Shown in pieces: positions 16,742-24,928 of a stretch of DNA of 64,000 bases. This stretch comes from CAYOEJ01 sp964403015. GTDB lineage: Bacteria > Actinomycetota > Actinomycetes > Actinomycetales > Actinomycetaceae. Position numbers and translations under genes: made by a program. Below the pieces are notes generated by a model, which saw only the letters and a list, made by a program, of their open reading frames with translations, was not told the DNA's origin and did no database searches. Each line of letters opens with the position of its first letter. The stretch's first letter is position 1. The stretch spans positions 32,117 through 96,116 of the forward strand of contig CAYOEJ010000001.1 of the NCBI GenBank assembly GCA_964403015.1. The letters run 5' to 3'.

Positions 16742-17949
16742 CAGCGCCGCACCTCGGGGATCGATCTCTCCCAGCCGTCAATGTTGCGCTTGATTTCGGT
16801 TAAAGAATCGCCGCCAAACTTTTCCACCAGCGCCTGAGCGAGCACGAGGGCAACCATCGCCTCTGCAATCACAGCTCCGGGGACGACGGCGGTGGTGTCC
16901 GAACGTTGGTGAAGTGCGGTTGTGGCCTCCCCCGACTCCGTATCGATCGTCTGAAGGGCCTTTGGAACCGTGGAAATCGGCTTGTACGCGACGCGTACCA
17001 CGATGGGTTCACCATTTGACATTCCGCCCTCGATACCGCCGGCGCGGTTGGTCGAGCGCTCAATGCGTCCGTTAGCTCGTTTGATCTCATCGTGGGCCGA
17101 AGATCCGCGCCTCCTCGCCGACTCAAAACCATCGCCAATCTCGACGCCCTTGACTGCCTGAATTGACATGAGAGCACCTGCGAGCTGTGAGTCGAGCCTG
17201 TTGAGATCGACCACGTAACTGCCCAAGGCTTGGGGAACGTTCCAGGCGATAACTTCGACTACTCCCCCGAGCGTGTCGCCATCAGACTTGGCCGCGTCGA
17301 TCTCGTCGGTAAATCTCTGTGCAGTATTCTCGTCGAGTGTTCGCACGGGAGAATTGTCGAGGGCCTCAACGTCCTCAGGTAGTGGAAGCGGCGCATCCGA
17401 TTCTTGAGAGCCGATACCTACCACGTGCGAGACGATCGTTACTCCTGCAGCCTGGTTCAAGAGATTCTTCGCCAGCTGTCCCAGCGCTACCCGAGCCGCT
17501 GTCTCGCGGGCCGATGCTCGTTCCAGAACCAGCCGTGCGGAGTCAAAACCATACTTGTTCATGCCAACCAGATCGGCGTGGCCGGGCCTTGGGCGCGTTA
17601 GTGGTTGGTTCCGAGCCACTTCACGCTCGTCGCCAGTGCCGGCATCGACAAGCAAATCAGCCGGATCCACTGGGTCGGGACTCATCACGACCTTCCATTT
17701 CGGCCATTCTGAGTTGCCTATTTCCAAGGCAATCGGTGAACCGATGGTGGACCCGTGACGGAGTCCCGATAGCACGCGTAGTTCGTCCTGTTCAAACTTT
17801 TGGCGGGTTCCTCGGCCGTATCCGAGCCGGCGGCGCCAGAGTGCATGGCGAATGTCGTCAGAGGTAATCGACACTCCTGCCGGCATTCCCTCCATGAGAG
17901 CAATTAATGCTTGGCCGTGCGACTCACCTGCTGTACTCCACCGAATCAT
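16741..17949 (-). CDS. aroC: Chorismate synthase
   Basis: It converts EPSP to chorismate with reduced FMN. The 402-residue protein starts MIRWSTAGESHGQALIALMEG, the first family signature split over its N-terminus, and shows GRGTRQKFE, a RPRPGHADL segment and a QRSDTTAVVPGAV block with the family arginine and serine residues. The start at 17949 is preferred over the in-frame ATG at 17976, which would add nine residues not found in the family. It opens the aroC-aroKB-SK-like coupled set. Confidence 0.96.
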   Translation of the reverse strand: MIRWSTAGESHGQALIALMEGMPAGVSITSDDIRHALWRRRLGYGRGTRQKFEQDELRVLSGLRHGSTIGSPIALEIGNSEWPKWKVVMSPDPVDPADLLVDAGTGDEREVARNQPLTRPRPGHADLVGMNKYGFDSARLVLERASARETAARVALGQLAKNLLNQAAGVTIVSHVVGIGSQESDAPLPLPEDVEALDNSPVRTLDENTAQRFTDEIDAAKSDGDTLGGVVEVIAWNVPQALGSYVVDLNRLDSQLAGALMSIQAVKGVEIGDGFESARRRGSSAHDEIKRANGRIERSTNRAGGIEGGMSNGEPIVVRVAYKPISTVPKALQTIDTESGEATTALHQRSDTTAVVPGAVIAEAMVALVLAQALVEKFGGDSLTEIKRNIDGWERSIPEVRR

Positions 17950-17995
17950 GGCTTCGATTCTGCCATCTCGCCTCACTTTTTTCTTGGGCGCAGAT

Positions 17996-18550
17996 TTAAT
18001 GAGATATGGCTACCGCAAGCGACGCTGCCACCAGCCATGGCCCGAATGGGAATGTTGAGGTCAGTGTTGCTCGTTTCCTCACAAGATGAATCACGGCAAC
18101 AAGGCCCTGGCCGAATACGGCGATAACCACCATACCGATGAAGGTATCGACCCCGTGAGGCACGTGCCAGAGTCCCAACACCACGAGTAACCGAGCATCA
18201 CCCATACCGAGCCACCGCCCCTGTGATAGCACAGAGACTAATACCCATGGAGCGCTCAGCGCCACCACGAGGATGACAGTACGCACTAGCGCGTTGGGTT
18301 CGACAACGAATGGTAAGGCGATCAATGCCCAGATGGCCGCGAGATGGGTCCATCTCTTAATGAGCCGCTGTGTTCTAAAATCGATAACCGCATTGAGGAT
18401 GAGCGGCGCGTAGAAACCGGCATTGAGCAGCGCGAAAATCATTGGCATTGCGGCAATCCAGCTCGCACAAAATACGCCGATCCATGACGCACAGACGATT
18501 GCCAAGGCGCGGGTTCGCGTCAGCGTGTGTCCCAGATAGCGATCATTCAT
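17996..18550 (-). CDS. Prepilin peptidase, A24 family
   Basis: A small polytopic membrane protease (184 residues) of the type IV prepilin peptidase family. It has about six hydrophobic segments and the two aspartates expected of the family: one in NAVIDFRTQRL (residue about 57) and one in GMGDARLL (about 117). The N-terminal methylase domain of long forms is absent. It sits between aroC and aroE-like genes, the same place as the predicted peptidase Rv2551c in M. tuberculosis. No pilin genes are present in this window. A TATCCT box six bases before the ATG suggests a leaderless transcript. Confidence 0.85.
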   Translation of the reverse strand: MNDRYLGHTLTRTRALAIVCASWIGVFCASWIAAMPMIFALLNAGFYAPLILNAVIDFRTQRLIKRWTHLAAIWALIALPFVVEPNALVRTVILVVALSAPWVLVSVLSQGRWLGMGDARLLVVLGLWHVPHGVDTFIGMVVIAVFGQGLVAVIHLVRKRATLTSTFPFGPWLVAASLAVAISH

Positions 18551-18556
18551 CCCAAC

Positions 18557-18562
18557 AGGATA
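18557..18562 (-). promoter_or_regulatory. -10 box of probable leaderless prepilin peptidase mRNA
   Basis: TATCCT on the minus strand, followed by six bases and then the ATG at 18550. This spacing puts transcription start at or next to the A of the start codon. No ribosome binding site precedes the gene. Confidence 0.45.
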
Positions 18563-18652
18563 GGCAACTGCTCACTCTCGCGAATTTGTCTATCCACAGC
18601 TACAACGAGCACGAAGGCCGCCAGCTTGCAACTGCCTCCCGCTAGTGCCGTC

Positions 18653-19405
18653 TCAGCCGATCAGAGATCGCAACTCGTCAACATCGGGATTCACGCCGGT
18701 GAACAGACGTATCTGATCCACGCACTGATGTAGCTCTTGAACCCGAGCTTCCACGGTCACGCATCGCTCGCGCATCGCGACGTCGAAATCGCATGACCCA
18801 TCAAATTCAACGAAAACTACGCTCTCACGAAGAGCTGCTGCGTCTACCAGACTCTCATCGTTCAAGGTCTGAGTGTTGACAACAATATCGGCGGCAGCCA
18901 AAGGCGCCTCGTTCAGCTTCACGGTCTCAACATCGACGCCCATGCGGTGGGCGGCAGCGACGGCCGACCCCGGACCGGCAATAGAGTCGGCAGCCAACAC
19001 AATGTGTTTGGCACCGAGTTGAACCATAACTGCTATGGCGGCCGCCGCTCGTTCGTGAGCACCAAGAATAACTGCGCGCTCAAATCGAGCGTTCTGTGAA
19101 ACCTCCTGGATCGCGCGTGCCATTCCCCCAACAACCGTTGTAAAACCAATGGTCATCCGCGTGTTGCCGGTGGGTTGAAAAACGATGGTGTCTAGCGCGC
19201 CAACAGCTTTTGCCAGCCCGTCGACCATGTCGCAGGTCTCGCGCAACGCCGGGTTCGCCGTCGTCGGAAAAACCGCTCCCACCCACGAGCTATCTAGGGA
19301 CGAGACGATCTCTGCCGGGTGATCGGACGCGTAAGGTACGACGTCGAAGTGACTCAACAGCTTCATCCGTCGCTCGTGATGCCCAATGACCGCGAGCTGT
19401 GGCAT
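18653..19405 (-). CDS. AroE-like (shikimate dehydrogenase fold) protein lacking catalytic residues
   Basis: The 250-residue product aligns with shikimate dehydrogenase over its length and sits where aroE lies in actinobacteria (after mltG), but the active site has gone. The VTIPHK lysine segment reads FPTTAN (46-51), the NT(V/L) asparagine is LDT (71-73), the GYNTD aspartate segment is GFTT (87-90), and the GAGGAA nucleotide loop is GAHERA (115-120). The N-terminal SxS shikimate-binding serines are also missing. The reading frame is intact, so the gene is probably expressed, but it is unlikely to reduce dehydroshikimate. Its start shares a base with the mltG stop. Confidence 0.75.
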   Translation of the reverse strand: MPQLAVIGHHERRMKLLSHFDVVPYASDHPAEIVSSLDSSWVGAVFPTTANPALRETCDMVDGLAKAVGALDTIVFQPTGNTRMTIGFTTVVGGMARAIQEVSQNARFERAVILGAHERAAAAIAVMVQLGAKHIVLAADSIAGPGSAVAAAHRMGVDVETVKLNEAPLAAADIVVNTQTLNDESLVDAAALRESVVFVEFDGSCDFDVAMRERCVTVEARVQELHQCVDQIRLFTGVNPDVDELRSLIG

Positions 19406-20526
19406 CAGCCTTCTCCGTTCTCCGCCACCCAGTCACGTAACTGTTGGACGTAGGTATTGTGCTCGTCCAGCGAACTGGAGAACAGCGTTTCGCCAGTGTC
19501 GAGATTGACCGTAACGAAGTAAAGCCAGTCGCCCTCCGGCGGGTTGATGCTCGCCTCGATAACCTCCACGCTTGGATTTGCGATGGGAGTCGGTGGCAAA
19601 CCGGGGTGAATATAGGTGTTATACGGGTTGTCGTTATCGAGATCCTCGCGCGTTGGTACACCACCTGTCTTTCCAACACCATAAAGAACGGTTGAATCCA
19701 TCTGAAGACGCCCGTTGACCTGAGTTTGATCCTCAAGGCGATTCTCCACGACGCGGGCGACCTGACCGTAGTACTCAGGCCAGTTCACTTCGCGTTCAAC
19801 GATTGACGCGACGATGAGCGTCCGCTCCCAATCTTCACGCGGGATACCGAGGTTTTCGAGTTCACCCACGCGTTGGGAAATCATCGTGCTAAGAACTTCT
19901 TCAGCGGCTACATCCGGTGCGAAATCATATGTGAGCGGAGAGATCCAGCCCTCGATGTCGCCCCCCGCTTCCTCCGGCAGTCCAATAGTGGCCGGATTAG
20001 CCAGAATCGTTTCAATGCTGGCAGCGTCAGTTTCTAAAACGTTTGCCAATCGATCAATAACCTGCTGTTTCGTGAATCCCTCCGGGATGGTGATCCGTAA
20101 CAAGGCTCGCGATGCCGGATCGAGCAAGGCCGTCACAGCATCTTGGCCGGACATCTCCTTGCGCAGCTGGTAGGAGCCGGACTGGATGGAACCAGAGCGC
20201 GGGTCATTGTTGAACGCAGAAACGAATGCCTCGCGGGAGGCCACAACGTTCTCGGCCACGAGTATGTCAGCAATCTGAGTTCCGGTGGACCCATCGGGAA
20301 TGGTAATCACGACTTCGCCGGTGCCGGGACCGGGGTAATCAGCAGCTTCCTCCGATTCGAAGACCGACTTAACGTATGGAAGGGCAACGACGACGGCCAG
20401 AACCACCAGAGCAACGGAGATAAACAGCGCGATGGCCGTACGGATGCGCTTCTTCTTGCGATGCGACTGGCGAGTGGTGGCAGCTCTCTTTCGAGAATCC
20501 CCCAGTTCATCAAAGAGTTCAGACAC
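19405..20526 (-). CDS. mltG: Endolytic murein transglycosylase MltG
   Basis: A membrane-anchored lytic transglycosylase (373 residues) that cleaves nascent peptidoglycan strands and ends their elongation. A basic cytoplasmic stretch (residues about 19-30) precedes one membrane segment (about 31-52). A LysM-like part follows (GEVVITIPDGSTGTQIADIL), and the YceG catalytic domain carries the active-site glutamate in ASIVEREVN. The family ends PPTPIANPS and HxxY-like parts are visible. The gene begins with GTG, overlaps ruvX and is coupled to the AroE-like gene. Confidence 0.94.
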   Translation of the reverse strand: MSELFDELGDSRKRAATTRQSHRKKKRIRTAIALFISVALVVLAVVVALPYVKSVFESEEAADYPGPGTGEVVITIPDGSTGTQIADILVAENVVASREAFVSAFNNDPRSGSIQSGSYQLRKEMSGQDAVTALLDPASRALLRITIPEGFTKQQVIDRLANVLETDAASIETILANPATIGLPEEAGGDIEGWISPLTYDFAPDVAAEEVLSTMISQRVGELENLGIPREDWERTLIVASIVEREVNWPEYYGQVARVVENRLEDQTQVNGRLQMDSTVLYGVGKTGGVPTREDLDNDNPYNTYIHPGLPPTPIANPSVEVIEASINPPEGDWLYFVTVNLDTGETLFSSSLDEHNTYVQQLRDWVAENGEG

Positions 20527-21022
20527 TGTGTCCCCCTGAGTTCACGTCAACCTGTTCCCCGGGTGAGTTCCCAGTGTTGCGCTCGTAGTTTAGTGCGGTT
20601 TCCAAAATGATAACCGCAGACGCCTGGTCAATCACTGCTCTATGAGTGATTTCTTTGCGTCCAGCCTCGCGAAGAGTCTGGTGCGCACTGACGGTGGTCA
20701 AACGTTCATCGAAAAGTCTAACGGGAACGGGAGCAATTCGACGTGCCAAACGGCGCGCCCAGCGGCGAGCTTCTTTGGCGCTCTTTCCCGCGCTGCCATC
20801 CATGTTGAGCGGCAGACCCACAATGACTTCTAGTGCATTGAGTTCGGTGACCAGACTCATCACTCCCGCGAAGTCGTCCTTCTCCCTGCGAAATGTAGCC
20901 ACCGGGGTGGCGAGAATTCCGTCGGAATCTGATTGCGCCACACCGACGCGCACCCCTCCGACGTCAACCGCCACGCGGCGGCCCTTCCGCACAGCGCGAG
21001 AGGGTCCACCAGCAAGATCCAT
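20519..21022 (-). CDS. ruvX: Putative pre-16S rRNA nuclease / Holliday junction resolvase-like YqgF
   Basis: A 167-residue RNase H-fold nuclease of the YqgF/RuvX family. The first strand RRVAVDVGGVRVGVAQSD carries the catalytic aspartate, followed by VIVGLPLNMDGSAGKSA and RLFDERLTTVSAHQTL, both family signatures. The start at 21022 leaves one base after the alaS stop; a longer reading from 21049 would overlap alaS. It belongs to the alaS-ruvX-mltG-aroE-like run. Confidence 0.93.
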   Translation of the reverse strand: MDLAGGPSRAVRKGRRVAVDVGGVRVGVAQSDSDGILATPVATFRREKDDFAGVMSLVTELNALEVIVGLPLNMDGSAGKSAKEARRWARRLARRIAPVPVRLFDERLTTVSAHQTLREAGRKEITHRAVIDQASAVIILETALNYERNTGNSPGEQVDVNSGGHSV

Positions 21023-21023
21023 G

Positions 21024-23693
21024 TCAGCGCTCGCGAACCGCAGCGACAACCGCGCGCAGAGCTTCGTTCATCTTGGAAGGATCAGTACCGCCGCCCTGCG
21101 CAAGGTCGTCCTTACCGCCTCCGCCGCCGCCAAGAATCTTCGCAGCGACAGATACGAGACGCCCAGCCTTCACTCCGGCGTCGCGAGCACCTTGGTTCGT
21201 AGCGACGACGACGGTGGGGCGATCTTTCGCGACACCCGTGAGCACCACAGTTGCCGGCTCGTTGCCCATGCGCTCGCGCAGATCGGTAACCGCCTGACGA
21301 ACCTCATCAGCACCAGACACATCGCCAAGATTCTCAGCGATAAGTGCAACCCCGTCGAGCGCAACCTTCTTCTCGACGAGTGCGCCAAGCGAAGCAGTGA
21401 GTTTCTCCCGACGTAGACCAGCGATCTCCTTCTCTGCAGCCTTCAGACGAGCAAGGAGCGAATCGATGTGCTCGGGGAGCTCTTCGGGGCGTACATGAGT
21501 GAGCGTGGAAAGCTGCGACACAAGGGCACGCTCGCGAGCCCCTTGAGCATATGCTCCTGCTCCAACGAGGGCTTCGATACGGCGAACACCGGAACCAATG
21601 GAAGACTCGCCCAAGACTGTCACGAGTCCCAGTTCTCCGGAATCCTGAACGTGCGTACCGGCGCAGAGTTCGCGCGACCAATCCCCGCCGATAGAGACGA
21701 CGCGCACATCATTTCCATACTTCTCACCGAAGAGCGCTGTTGCACCGGACTTCTTGGCCTCTTCGAGGCTCATGATCTGATCGGTCACCTCGAGATTATC
21801 CTGCAGGCGATCGTTCACGCGTGCTTCGATGCTTCTGAGGAGATCAGTCGGAACCTGAGATCCGTGGCGGAAGTCAAAACGTAGGCGTGATGGAGAATTC
21901 TCCGAACCGGCCTGGGTGGCCTGCTCGCCCAAGTTCTCATGGAGAGCCTTGTGAACCATGTGGGTAGCGGTATGAGCACGCGCGATCTGGGCGCGGCGCG
22001 TCACGTCAATTTGCGCATGCACCTTGTCGTCGAGCGCGATTGAGCCTTCGCTGAGGTGACCGCGGTGGACGAACAGGCCCTTAATCGGTGTCTGTACGTC
22101 ACTCACCGTGACAAGTCCGCCGCCAGCAACTGAGATTGATCCGTGGTCGGCAAGCTGACCACCCTGCTCTGCCCAGAACGGAGTCTGGTCCAGCACGACG
22201 TCGACATCGGCAGGTGCTTCAACTGCCGGGACCGGCTGGCCGTCAACCAAAAGTGCCACGACCTTGCCCTCCGCGGAGGTCTCGGTGTATCCCAAGAAGT
22301 GAGTGTTCTCGCCGGTCTTCGCCTGAATCTCGTTATAGACGTGAGCGTCCACGTGGCCGGACTTCTTTGCCTGCGCGTCGGCGCGAGCGCGATCCTTCTG
22401 CTCCTGCATGAGTGAACGGAACCCAGCCTCGTCTACCTTGACGCCCTTTTCGGAGGCCATTTCGAGTGTGAGGTCGATCGGGAATCCGTAGGTGTCGTGC
22501 AGGGTGAATGCCGCTGAACCCGGCAGGTCGCCGCCTGCCTTCTTGGCCTTCTCCACTGCGACGTCGAAGATCTGCGTTCCCGTGGTCAAAGTGCGACGGA
22601 ACGCTTCTTCTTCCGCGTACGCAATCTGCGAGATCCGCTCAAAGTCGGTCTCTAGCTGCGGGTAAGACTCCTTCATGACGTTCATCGAGGCCGGAAGAAG
22701 TCGCGGGAGAGCGACGTCGTCGACACCGAGGAGGCGCACGGAACGAACCGCGCGACGCAGCAGTCGGCGTAGAACGTAACCGCGTCCGTCGTTACCCGGG
22801 CGAACGCCGTCGCCAATGAGCATCAGGCCAGAACGAACGTGATCGGCGATGACGCGCATAAGTACGTCATCTTCCTCGTTCTCGCCGTACTTCTTTCCGG
22901 TCATCTCTTCCGTGGCGGCGATGACGGGATAGACCTCGTCGATCTCATACATGTTCTGCTTATCCTGCAGAAGGTAGGCGATGCGTTCTAGACCTGCGCC
23001 GGTATCGATTGACTGCTGATCGAGGTTGCCGAGGAGGGGGTAATTCTTTCCCTGTCCCTCCCCGCGTAGGAACTCATCGAAAACGAGGTTCCAGATTTCT
23101 AGATAGCGGTCACCGCCGGGATCGACAGTGCCACCGACAGCCTCCGGGCCGTACTCTGGGCCACGATCATAGTGGATCTCCGCACACGGACCGGCAGGTC
23201 CGGGCTGACCGGTGTCCCAGAAGATCTCTTCGCGGGTGAGCTTCACGATGTGCTTGGGATCAACGCCCGTGGCCACGAGGTGATCGAAGGCAACGTCGTC
23301 TTCTTCCCAGATGGTCACCCACAGGCGATCCATGTCAAGACCGTAACCGCCCTCGTCCACCGGGGTGGTAAGCAGACCAAAAGCCAGGTCGATGGCGCCT
23401 TCCTTAAAGTAGTCACCAAAGGAGAAGTTGCCACACATCTGGAAGAAGGTGCCGTGACGCGTGGTGCGGCCGACGTTTTCAATATCATTGGTGCGAATGC
23501 ACTTTTGCACGGAGGCAACGCGTGGATGAGGCGCCTTTTCCGTTCCCACGATATAGGGAATGAAAGGAACCATGCCTGCGATCGTAAAAAGCAACGATGG
23601 ATCTGGCGACACCAACGATACCGAATCGGCGATCTGGTGATCGTGCTTGCGGAAGTAATCAAGCCAGCGCTGGCGGATCTCTGCAGTACGCAT
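21024..23693 (-). CDS. alaS: Alanyl-tRNA synthetase
   Basis: An 889-residue class II synthetase that charges tRNA-Ala. The catalytic core has the N-terminal RQRWLDYF segment, CIRTNDIENVGRTTRHGTFFQMCGNFSFGDYFKE and the motif 3 arginine region near RPGNDGRGYVLRRLLRRA. The editing domain has the zinc site HTATHMVHKAL and the later C-x-x-x-H (CAGTH). The DHHA1 C-terminal domain ends with KILGGGGGGKDDLAQGGG. It starts with ATG at 23693 behind a GAGG ribosome binding site and a small leader hairpin. Confidence 0.97.
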   Translation of the reverse strand: MRTAEIRQRWLDYFRKHDHQIADSVSLVSPDPSLLFTIAGMVPFIPYIVGTEKAPHPRVASVQKCIRTNDIENVGRTTRHGTFFQMCGNFSFGDYFKEGAIDLAFGLLTTPVDEGGYGLDMDRLWVTIWEEDDVAFDHLVATGVDPKHIVKLTREEIFWDTGQPGPAGPCAEIHYDRGPEYGPEAVGGTVDPGGDRYLEIWNLVFDEFLRGEGQGKNYPLLGNLDQQSIDTGAGLERIAYLLQDKQNMYEIDEVYPVIAATEEMTGKKYGENEEDDVLMRVIADHVRSGLMLIGDGVRPGNDGRGYVLRRLLRRAVRSVRLLGVDDVALPRLLPASMNVMKESYPQLETDFERISQIAYAEEEAFRRTLTTGTQIFDVAVEKAKKAGGDLPGSAAFTLHDTYGFPIDLTLEMASEKGVKVDEAGFRSLMQEQKDRARADAQAKKSGHVDAHVYNEIQAKTGENTHFLGYTETSAEGKVVALLVDGQPVPAVEAPADVDVVLDQTPFWAEQGGQLADHGSISVAGGGLVTVSDVQTPIKGLFVHRGHLSEGSIALDDKVHAQIDVTRRAQIARAHTATHMVHKALHENLGEQATQAGSENSPSRLRFDFRHGSQVPTDLLRSIEARVNDRLQDNLEVTDQIMSLEEAKKSGATALFGEKYGNDVRVVSIGGDWSRELCAGTHVQDSGELGLVTVLGESSIGSGVRRIEALVGAGAYAQGARERALVSQLSTLTHVRPEELPEHIDSLLARLKAAEKEIAGLRREKLTASLGALVEKKVALDGVALIAENLGDVSGADEVRQAVTDLRERMGNEPATVVLTGVAKDRPTVVVATNQGARDAGVKAGRLVSVAAKILGGGGGGKDDLAQGGGTDPSKMNEALRAVVAAVRER

Positions 23694-23711
23694 TATTTAC
23701 CTCAACTTCGA

Positions 23712-23728
23712 AGCCACCGGGCGTGGCT
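23712..23728 (-). other. Small hairpin in the alaS leader
   Basis: Six pairs (AGCCAC/GTGGCT) around a five-base loop, just upstream of the alaS ribosome binding site. There is no following uridine run, so it is not a standard terminator for the gene before it. It might affect alaS translation; no tRNA-Ala identity feature can be recognised in it. Confidence 0.3.
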
Positions 23729-23747
23729 AAATGTAAAAACTAGTTTG

Positions 23748-24134
23748 TCAGACTTCGGGGTGAGACTGCTGCTCGTCGGATTTCGGACCCCTGAAGGCGC
23801 CCTTGACTTTCTCCGCACCTTTTCGAGCTGCTAGGAAAGGTGCCCCAACCGTGGAGGTCACCAGAGTAGTCATTGCCGAAATGTCTTCGGTGGTGCGCGC
23901 GGCTGCTGCCGTAATCGTATCGAGCTTCTTCACCTGATGATTTGCTTCGGCAACTGTCTTTGCTGCCTCATCGATGGCTGGAAGAGTGTGCTCGGTGAGT
24001 TCGCGTAGCGACTCTGCCATTCGATCGAGGACTCCGGACAACTTCATGAGCGGACGAATCGAGAAGTAGACGAGTACGAGAAACGCGAGAGCCGCAATAA
24101 GACCAGCTATCTGGCCGAGTGTTACCGATTCCAT
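23748..24134 (-). CDS. DUF948 family membrane protein
   Basis: A 128-residue protein with one N-terminal membrane helix (residues about 7-27), then a heptad-patterned helical stretch (about 35-90) and a charged C-terminal tail. This matches the DUF948 family of small actinobacterial and firmicute membrane proteins of unknown function, related in look to YtxG/YtxH general stress proteins. It lies between rpsD and alaS, where such a gene is common in actinobacteria. Confidence 0.75.
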   Translation of the reverse strand: MESVTLGQIAGLIAALAFLVLVYFSIRPLMKLSGVLDRMAESLRELTEHTLPAIDEAAKTVAEANHQVKKLDTITAAAARTTEDISAMTTLVTSTVGAPFLAARKGAEKVKGAFRGPKSDEQQSHPEV

Positions 24135-24196
24135 GGAGCAACCTTATACGGCAACGCGCCACGACATATTGCCGCGGCGCGTTGCGTAAAACAAAA

Positions 24197-24817
24197 TCAG
24201 CGAGAGTAGAACTCGACGACCAGCTGCACGTCGCAGGTGATCGGAACTTCTGCACGCTTGGGGCGGCGAACAAGTTCGAAGCGAAGCTTCTCAAGGTCAA
24301 CCTGGAGGTACTCCGGAACTGCCGGAAGTACGTCAGCGTGCTGTCCCTGAGCAGCAACCATAAACTGTGCGGATGCCTGCGAACGCGGCTTAATCTGGAT
24401 GGTCTGACCCGGCTTCACACGGAAGGACGGACGGTCAACGAGCTTGCCGTCAACGAGGATATGACGGTGAACGACGACCTGACGAGCCTGCGAAATGGTG
24501 CGAGCAAAGCCTGCACGCAGAACGAGGGCGTCGAGACGCATTTCAAGTAGCTCAACGAGGTTGTCACCCGAACTACCTTCAGCGCGGCGAGCCTCTTCCC
24601 AAACCTTGCGAAGCTGAGCCTCGCGAATACCGTACTGGGCGCGAAGACGCTGCTTCTCCTTGAGACGGATCGAGTAGTCAGATTCCTTAACGCGGCCGCG
24701 GCCGTGCTCACCCGGACGGTAAGGGCGGCGCTGCATGTAGCGCTCAGCCTTCGGGGTGAGAGCAATACCAAGTGCGCGGGACTCGCGAACGAGCTTGCGG
24801 GAACGATTTCCGGCCAT
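24197..24817 (-). CDS. rpsD: 30S ribosomal protein S4
   Basis: A primary 16S rRNA-binding protein of 206 residues that nucleates 30S assembly. The N-terminal half has the SRKLVRESRALGI and RRPYRPGEHGRGR segments, the S4 RNA-binding domain contains RLDALVLRAGFARTISQARQ and VDRPSFRVKPGQ, and the end is EFYSR. The four-cysteine zinc site of some S4 proteins is absent, so this is the zinc-free form. A structured leader of about 75 bases precedes it. Confidence 0.97.
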   Translation of the reverse strand: MAGNRSRKLVRESRALGIALTPKAERYMQRRPYRPGEHGRGRVKESDYSIRLKEKQRLRAQYGIREAQLRKVWEEARRAEGSSGDNLVELLEMRLDALVLRAGFARTISQARQVVVHRHILVDGKLVDRPSFRVKPGQTIQIKPRSQASAQFMVAAQGQHADVLPAVPEYLQVDLEKLRFELVRRPKRAEVPITCDVQLVVEFYSR

Positions 24818-24842
24818 AAATTTTCTCCTGTCGACTTCATGG

Positions 24843-24916
24843 CGCTTATTTACATAAGCGGGGCCAACACGTAACGGCTAGGGCCCCAGGTTGGTTACCT
24901 CGAACAAGGCAACCTG
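24843..24916 (-). promoter_or_regulatory. Structured 5' leader of rpsD, candidate S4 autoregulatory element
   Basis: Three hairpins lie in a row between rarA and the rpsD start. In transcript order: CAGGTTG/CAACCTG (24916-24887), GGGGCC/GGCCCC (24887-24860) and CGCTTAT-GTAA-ATAAGCG with a GNRA-type loop (24860-24843). A ribosome binding site (AGGAG) follows. S4 represses its own mRNA in several bacterial groups through leader structures. The first hairpin could instead be the rarA terminator, but it has no uridine run. Confidence 0.5.
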
Positions 24917-24928
24917 ACTAGGTTAGCA

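Noticed and set aside
23712..23728. tRNA mimic in the alaS leader
   Set aside because: AlaRS reads the acceptor G3-U70 pair, and this hairpin has neither a G-U pair nor an acceptor-like layout.
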